From assembly GCA_016763955.1 (NCBI GenBank), contig JAESSU010000325.1, positions 1 through 10,026 of the forward strand: a DNA stretch of 10,026 nucleotides. The letters run 5' to 3'. The notes under the pieces are model-generated. The model saw only the letters and a list, made by a program, of their open reading frames with translations. It was not told where the DNA came from and made no database searches. Shown in pieces: positions 7,173 to 10,026 of this stretch. The DNA is from Phycisphaeraceae bacterium (GTDB lineage: Bacteria; Planctomycetota; Phycisphaerae; Phycisphaerales; Phycisphaeraceae). Both the position numbers and the translations under genes were made by a program. Position 1 is the first letter of the stretch, and each line of letters begins with the position of its first letter.

Positions 7173-8471
7173 TTATTTACTGTCCAAAATTTGGTCTGGG
7201 TCAATTTTGCTGATGTTCTCAAAGACTTTGCGGATACCTTGGCCAGTAAGCTTAGCAACGTCTGGGCCATTGGGTGCACGCAGGGGCATGATCACTGCAA
7301 AGTGCGTATCCGAATGGCGCTGTGCCACAGGGAAGTTTGCCGGATTGTAATCAATATCTAATGCATCATGTTCCGCCCATGGACTGCCCTTGCCATAAGC
7401 GTTCTTAGCTTGGAATACGGTCATGCTCGGGAGGATGAATCGCTGCCAAACACAACACCATGAACCTTCAGCTTGCACGGCCTTGACGATCGCGTCACGC
7501 ATACGAACAGGATCGCCCGTCCAACCAATTGCTTGCATATCAATACGGATACTAAAGTTGTAATAGGTATGTGAGTGACCTTCGGGTTCCGTTGGGAGAA
7601 TCAGTCCGGTTATGTCTTGAAGCTCCGCACGTAACACAGCAGCATTGGAGCGTTCAGCTTCAAGGTAGCCATCAAGTTTTCTTAACTGTGAGCGACCAAA
7701 TGCGGCGGTCAAATCGTTACCGCGATACATCCACCCTAAGGCATAAGCATGATAATCACGGCTTTCTAGAGGGGTTCGCGTTTCGCCAAATGACCAAAGA
7801 CTCGCTGCGCCAGCACAAATTTCTTCGTCATCTGTAAGGAACATACCACTTTCACCGGCACAGAGACTTTTGTTTTGGTTAAAGCTCAAAGCAGCGCAAT
7901 GTCCCATCGTGCCAACCTTACGACCTTTGTAAAGAGCGCCATGGCTCTGACAGGCATCTTCAATCACCTTGAGGTTGTACTTGTTGGCAATGGCCATCAA
8001 TTTGTCCATGTTCAACGCCAACCCGTGCAGATGCACTGCAACGATAGCTTTGGTTTTGGACGTGATGGCAGCTTCGATTTTATCGATGTCCATATTGATC
8101 GTATCAAAGTCAATATCGACAAAAATGGGAATCGCATTGTGATGAATAATGCATGTCGCACTAGAAGACCAGGAGTAGCCGGTCACTAGAACATGATCGC
8201 CTGCACCCACGCCGCAGCCGACGAGTCCCATGTGCAATGCAGCCGTTCCACTATTGGTGAAGATGCCGTATTTATTGCCGTTCCAAGCCGCCATTTCTTC
8301 TTGAAAGGCTTGGCTATTGGGGCCAAACGCATGCTTCCCACCGTTAAGTGAGTCAAGCACCATCTTGCGATCGGTATCATCAATTGGGGGCCAGTGCTTC
8401 ACAGCGGTATCAGGAACTGTGGGGGTGCCGCCGAGAATTGCCAACGGTGATTGAGTCGATGTTAAAGTCAT
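7173..8471 (-). CDS. DegT/DnrJ/EryC1/StrS-family PLP aminotransferase
   Basis: This 432-residue fold-type I PLP enzyme belongs to the sugar/cyclitol aminotransferase group, which swaps a keto group and an amine on sugars or cyclitols. Motifs: GGTP near the N-terminus (14-17), TNSGTAALH at 72-80 (phosphate-binding turn), EDACQSHGA at 171-179 (D172 against the pyridine nitrogen) and SFNQNKSLCAGESG at 196-209 (K201, the Schiff-base lysine). The length is slightly above the usual 370-400 residues, with the extra part C-terminal. The start is the ATG at 8471, which has GAAGGA ten bases upstream; an ATG at 8519 would sit only about 14 bases past the -10 box and adds a segment unlike the family. It is the first gene of the leftward operon. 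It may act in either direction, making an amino sugar or removing the amine during breakdown. Confidence 0.92.
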   Translation of the reverse strand: MTLTSTQSPLAILGGTPTVPDTAVKHWPPIDDTDRKMVLDSLNGGKHAFGPNSQAFQEEMAAWNGNKYGIFTNSGTAALHMGLVGCGVGAGDHVLVTGYSWSSSATCIIHHNAIPIFVDIDFDTINMDIDKIEAAITSKTKAIVAVHLHGLALNMDKLMAIANKYNLKVIEDACQSHGALYKGRKVGTMGHCAALSFNQNKSLCAGESGMFLTDDEEICAGAASLWSFGETRTPLESRDYHAYALGWMYRGNDLTAAFGRSQLRKLDGYLEAERSNAAVLRAELQDITGLILPTEPEGHSHTYYNFSIRIDMQAIGWTGDPVRMRDAIVKAVQAEGSWCCVWQRFILPSMTVFQAKNAYGKGSPWAEHDALDIDYNPANFPVAQRHSDTHFAVIMPLRAPNGPDVAKLTGQGIRKVFENISKIDPDQILDSK

Positions 8472-8532
8472 TTTAATGATGTCCTTCGTTATAGTTTTAT
8501 ACAATGGCCTATCCACCATAAGCCGACTATAA

Positions 8533-8560
8533 ATTATCCCATCACAAAATTTGATTTCAA
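8533..8560 (-). promoter_or_regulatory. Sigma-70-type promoter of the operon
   Basis: On the minus strand, TTGAAA (8560-8555) is followed after 16 bases by GATAAT (8538-8533). Each hexamer matches the TTGACA/TATAAT consensus at five of six positions. Transcription would begin near 8526, leaving a leader of about 55 bases before the chosen start of the aminotransferase gene. No other comparably good promoter is evident within the operon. Confidence 0.55.
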
Positions 8561-8575
8561 GAGGAATAACATGCG

Positions 8576-8603
8576 ATCACGGGTAATGTATTGTCACTTA
8601 CCC
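8576..8603. promoter_or_regulatory. Possible operator upstream of the operon promoter
   Basis: ATCACGGGTAATGTATT (8576-8592) repeats, with one change, the motif at 4800-4816. It overlaps an inverted repeat, GGGTAA (8581-8586) and TTACCC (8598-8603), separated by 11 bases. The element lies 15 bp upstream of the -35 box on the minus strand, a normal place for an activator site. The remaining bases to 8714 hold only decayed coding sequence. Confidence 0.35.
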
Positions 8604-8714
8604 CAAAAAATTACACCATTTTCCCAAAAGTGCCCGCGTGGATTCAGGGAACCCTAATAGGTGAACAAGCTTGCGTGGTATTTTGCAAAATTACTTTCCA
8701 CTTTGAATGACACA

Positions 8715-9074
8715 TTACCCGCGGGAATTCTTCGGCTTCATCGTTTCTTCCCCAGCATCTTTAACACCACGAAGCATAAATACCCAGAAGGCACTGCAAT
8801 CAATATTGCAATGCCCCCAGACACCCACCATGACCAAGCAAACGTTTTAGGCAAGGGCAATGGCAAAGAAAGTGGGAACCAAATAATACAGAATGTAATT
8901 CACCGAGGTGATGGTCATGAAAACCGACGAGATCAGACGATACGTTGTGCACCTCTGATAGGCTGACAGCCCGATTCGTTTCTCTAAAGCAGCAGGGCTC
9001 GCACTTTTAATATAGAAAAGCGTGAACAAAAAAGACGAAGCGAGGAGCATGCCGAAATTTAGAATAGGAATCAC
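8715..9074 (-). pseudogene. Decayed membrane methyltransferase-like gene (ICMT-like) with two frameshifts
   Basis: The gene opens with GTG at 9074 behind a perfect AGGAGG (9088-9083, eight-base spacing). The first frame encodes about 70 residues of membrane protein: a helix (ILNFGMLLASSFLFTLFY), a SPAALEKRIG loop, then a second helix ending NYILYYLVP. It stops at 8847, but the coding sense continues in another frame as LPLPLPKTFAWSWWVSG and a third helix. It then returns to the first frame as LRGVKDAGEETMKPK and stops at 8715. The shifts lie near 8864-8876 (one base too many) and 8774-8785 (one base too few). From memory, this pattern matches a family of isoprenylcysteine-methyltransferase-like membrane proteins. 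The expected C-terminal RHPQ-type SAM-binding part is missing. A faint continuation may exist near 8640-8690 (LLGFP). Sequencing error could explain two indels but not the lost 3' half. Confidence 0.55.
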
Positions 9075-9196
9075 GGGGGGTGCCTCCTACTCGCAGTCGC
9101 GTAGCCAATTACCACCTAACAGTTAATTGAATTGTACAACAAGTTCTCTGATTCGAGATGAACTTGACAGATTCACAAACAATATTGATTTTCTTG
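9075..9196. other. Gap with a small inverted repeat
   Basis: This 122-bp stretch separates the KAP remnant from the methyltransferase pseudogene. It holds the AGGAGG site of the pseudogene (9083-9088) and an inverted repeat, CAAGTTC (9140-9146) and GAACTTG (9160-9166), with three further pairs possible inside if a two-base bulge is allowed. It is followed on the minus strand by TTGTTG, too weak to call a terminator. No gene or clear promoter is visible. Confidence 0.35.
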
Positions 9197-9896
9197 TCAT
9201 TCAATCGAACTAACTCCGGGCAATGCGTGCGTGTAAGTATTCCAGATTAAGTAAACATCAAGCATCTGGCATATACTTTTAAAACAAATTTTCGTGTGAT
9301 CAGACGGGTATTTGTGCCCAGACCATGCAAGAAATTCTTTTAAATTTTTAGTATATGCGTTGCTACCATCGAAGGTGTAGTGTCTGCTGATAAAATAGTC
9401 ATACATAGTACGCATTGTTTTATCTCTGTCAGACCTTGAAGGAGACGACCTGTTACTGCTTTTTATTGCGCAAACTAAAATTATAAACGGTATCTTTTCT
9501 TTAGCCTGTATAAAATTAGAAGATGCAGCTATCAGAGATGTATAAATAAAGCACTGTTCAATTTGACGTGGAGACAAATTCAGTCGCGTGGGACCACATA
9601 ATTTTGCCAACGAATCAATACTGATTTCGCTTGTGGGGCTAGCCTGAGGATTAAACTCCGTTCCGTACTTAAATCCATGATCGTCTAAAAGAGATTTTAA
9701 GTGCGCCTTGACATGTTCGATATGGTCACTTTCAGGATCATTAGATTCGTTATCAAAATAATTAAATTTTGGAAGTTTTGTCTGTATGTGAATAAATTTC
9801 TGCAAATAAATCGTTGCGTCATCCATGCCAAAACCATATGTATGAGCTATAGATTTAATTAATATTTCCTGATTGATTGACATAACAAAACATACA
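9197..9896 (-). pseudogene. KAP-family P-loop NTPase, 3' remnant cut by an IS30-family element
   Basis: About 232 codons survive. From the ATG at 9883 the protein is 228 residues, but the family-like reading begins before it (VCFVM then SINQEILIKSI), matching the beta strand and asparagine that follow Walker B in KAP NTPases (typically VxFVLxxNxxQLxxSI). Next comes HTYGFGMDDATIYLQKFIHI (residues 14-33), the hallmark YGxGxDxxxYLxKFI segment. The Walker A and Walker B region is absent. In-frame coding stops exactly where the inverted repeat of the insertion sequence starts, and no ribosome site precedes the ATG. The stretch is visibly more AT-rich than the operon, suggesting separate acquisition. 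KAP NTPases are membrane-associated or phage-exclusion proteins (PifA of the F plasmid is one). The missing half may lie beyond the insertion, outside the window. The remnant is probably non-functional. Confidence 0.65.
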
Positions 9897-10026
9897 TGGT
9901 GGATTCAATTCCGAAGCGCAACACCGGGGAGTAAAAGCATGACATCGTGAGTCTGGTAAATTGAGGTTACTTAAACAACTTCAAACCAACCGGAGCCCAC
10001 GATGCCACACGCACAGCTTACCACAA
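9897..10026 (+). mobile_element. Left end of an IS30-family insertion sequence (partial)
   Basis: The end begins near TGGTGGATTCAATTCCGAAG and continues CGCAACA (through 9923). This resembles the E. coli IS30 terminal repeat as I recall it, which starts TGTAGATTCAATT and also contains CGCAACA. The homology of the neighbouring KAP gene stops at this same point. A transposase-like start codon follows about 105 bases in, a normal leader length for an IS30-type element. The right end, its inverted repeat and the target-site duplication lie outside the window. Confidence 0.6.
10002..10026 (+). CDS. IS30-family transposase, first eight codons (partial)
   Basis: The ATG at 10002 has CGGAG six bases upstream and reads MPHAQLTT to the window edge. 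IS30-family transposases often open with a short leader and then QLTxxER before the helix-turn-helix, so the fragment fits. The call rests mostly on the inverted repeat upstream, since eight residues alone prove nothing. Confidence 0.5.

Noticed and set aside
8472..8519. Upstream ATG extending the aminotransferase by 16 residues
   Set aside because: It would begin about 14 bases past the -10 box with no ribosome site, while the ATG at 8471 has GAAGGA at good spacing and matches the usual family N-terminus.
8661..8966. Plus-strand frame of 101 codons over the methyltransferase-like pseudogene
   Set aside because: The opposite strand carries a recognisable membrane-protein reading across the same bases and a perfect AGGAGG; the plus frame has no domain.
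9140..9166. Inverted repeat after the KAP remnant as a rho-independent terminator
   Set aside because: The stem is interrupted and the following tract is only TTGTTG, so I kept it as an inverted repeat in the gap description.

Overview
The window reads as bacterial DNA of moderate GC content and is dominated by one long leftward (minus-strand) gene cluster. The combination of sulfatases, a stand-alone neutral-ceramidase-like domain, IolE/xylose-isomerase-type TIM barrels and a DegT-type aminotransferase is typical of marine Planctomycetota, Lentisphaerota or Verrucomicrobiota (PVC superphylum). That assignment is inference from gene content; no marker gene is present.

Layout, in the direction of transcription (right to left). 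(1) The right edge, about 9897-10026, is the left end of an IS30-family insertion sequence, with its terminal inverted repeat and the first codons of the transposase. It has cut into a minus-strand KAP-family P-loop NTPase gene, of which only the part after Walker B remains (about 9197-9896). (2) A membrane methyltransferase-like gene (8715-9074) has a perfect Shine-Dalgarno sequence but two compensating frameshifts and a lost 3' half, so it is a pseudogene. (3) Behind a recognisable sigma-70 promoter (8533-8560) comes a run of seven co-directional genes: DegT/DnrJ/EryC1/StrS aminotransferase (7173-8471), neutral-ceramidase-domain protein (5713-7032), two tandem paralogous sugar-phosphate isomerase/epimerases (4862-5689 and 3929-4756), two sulfatases (2460-3878 and 995-2446) and a NodB-type polysaccharide deacetylase (318-992). 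A possible intrinsic terminator lies at 251-282. (4) The left 250 bases hold two exact copies of a 17-bp direct repeat and a LacI-operator-like palindrome, probably the control region of a gene running out of the window to the left.

How the genes may work together: none of the seven proteins has a recognisable signal peptide, so the cluster looks like a cytoplasmic route acting on a small imported molecule rather than on polymer outside the cell. The activities fit processing of a sulfated, N-acylated amino sugar or amino-cyclitol: O-desulfation (two sulfatases), removal of N-acyl groups (NodB deacetylase and/or ceramidase-type amidohydrolase), exchange of amine for ketone by the PLP enzyme, and isomerisation or epimerisation by the two TIM barrels. 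No transporter, kinase or regulator is inside the window. The pathway and substrate are inference; the families are well supported by motifs.
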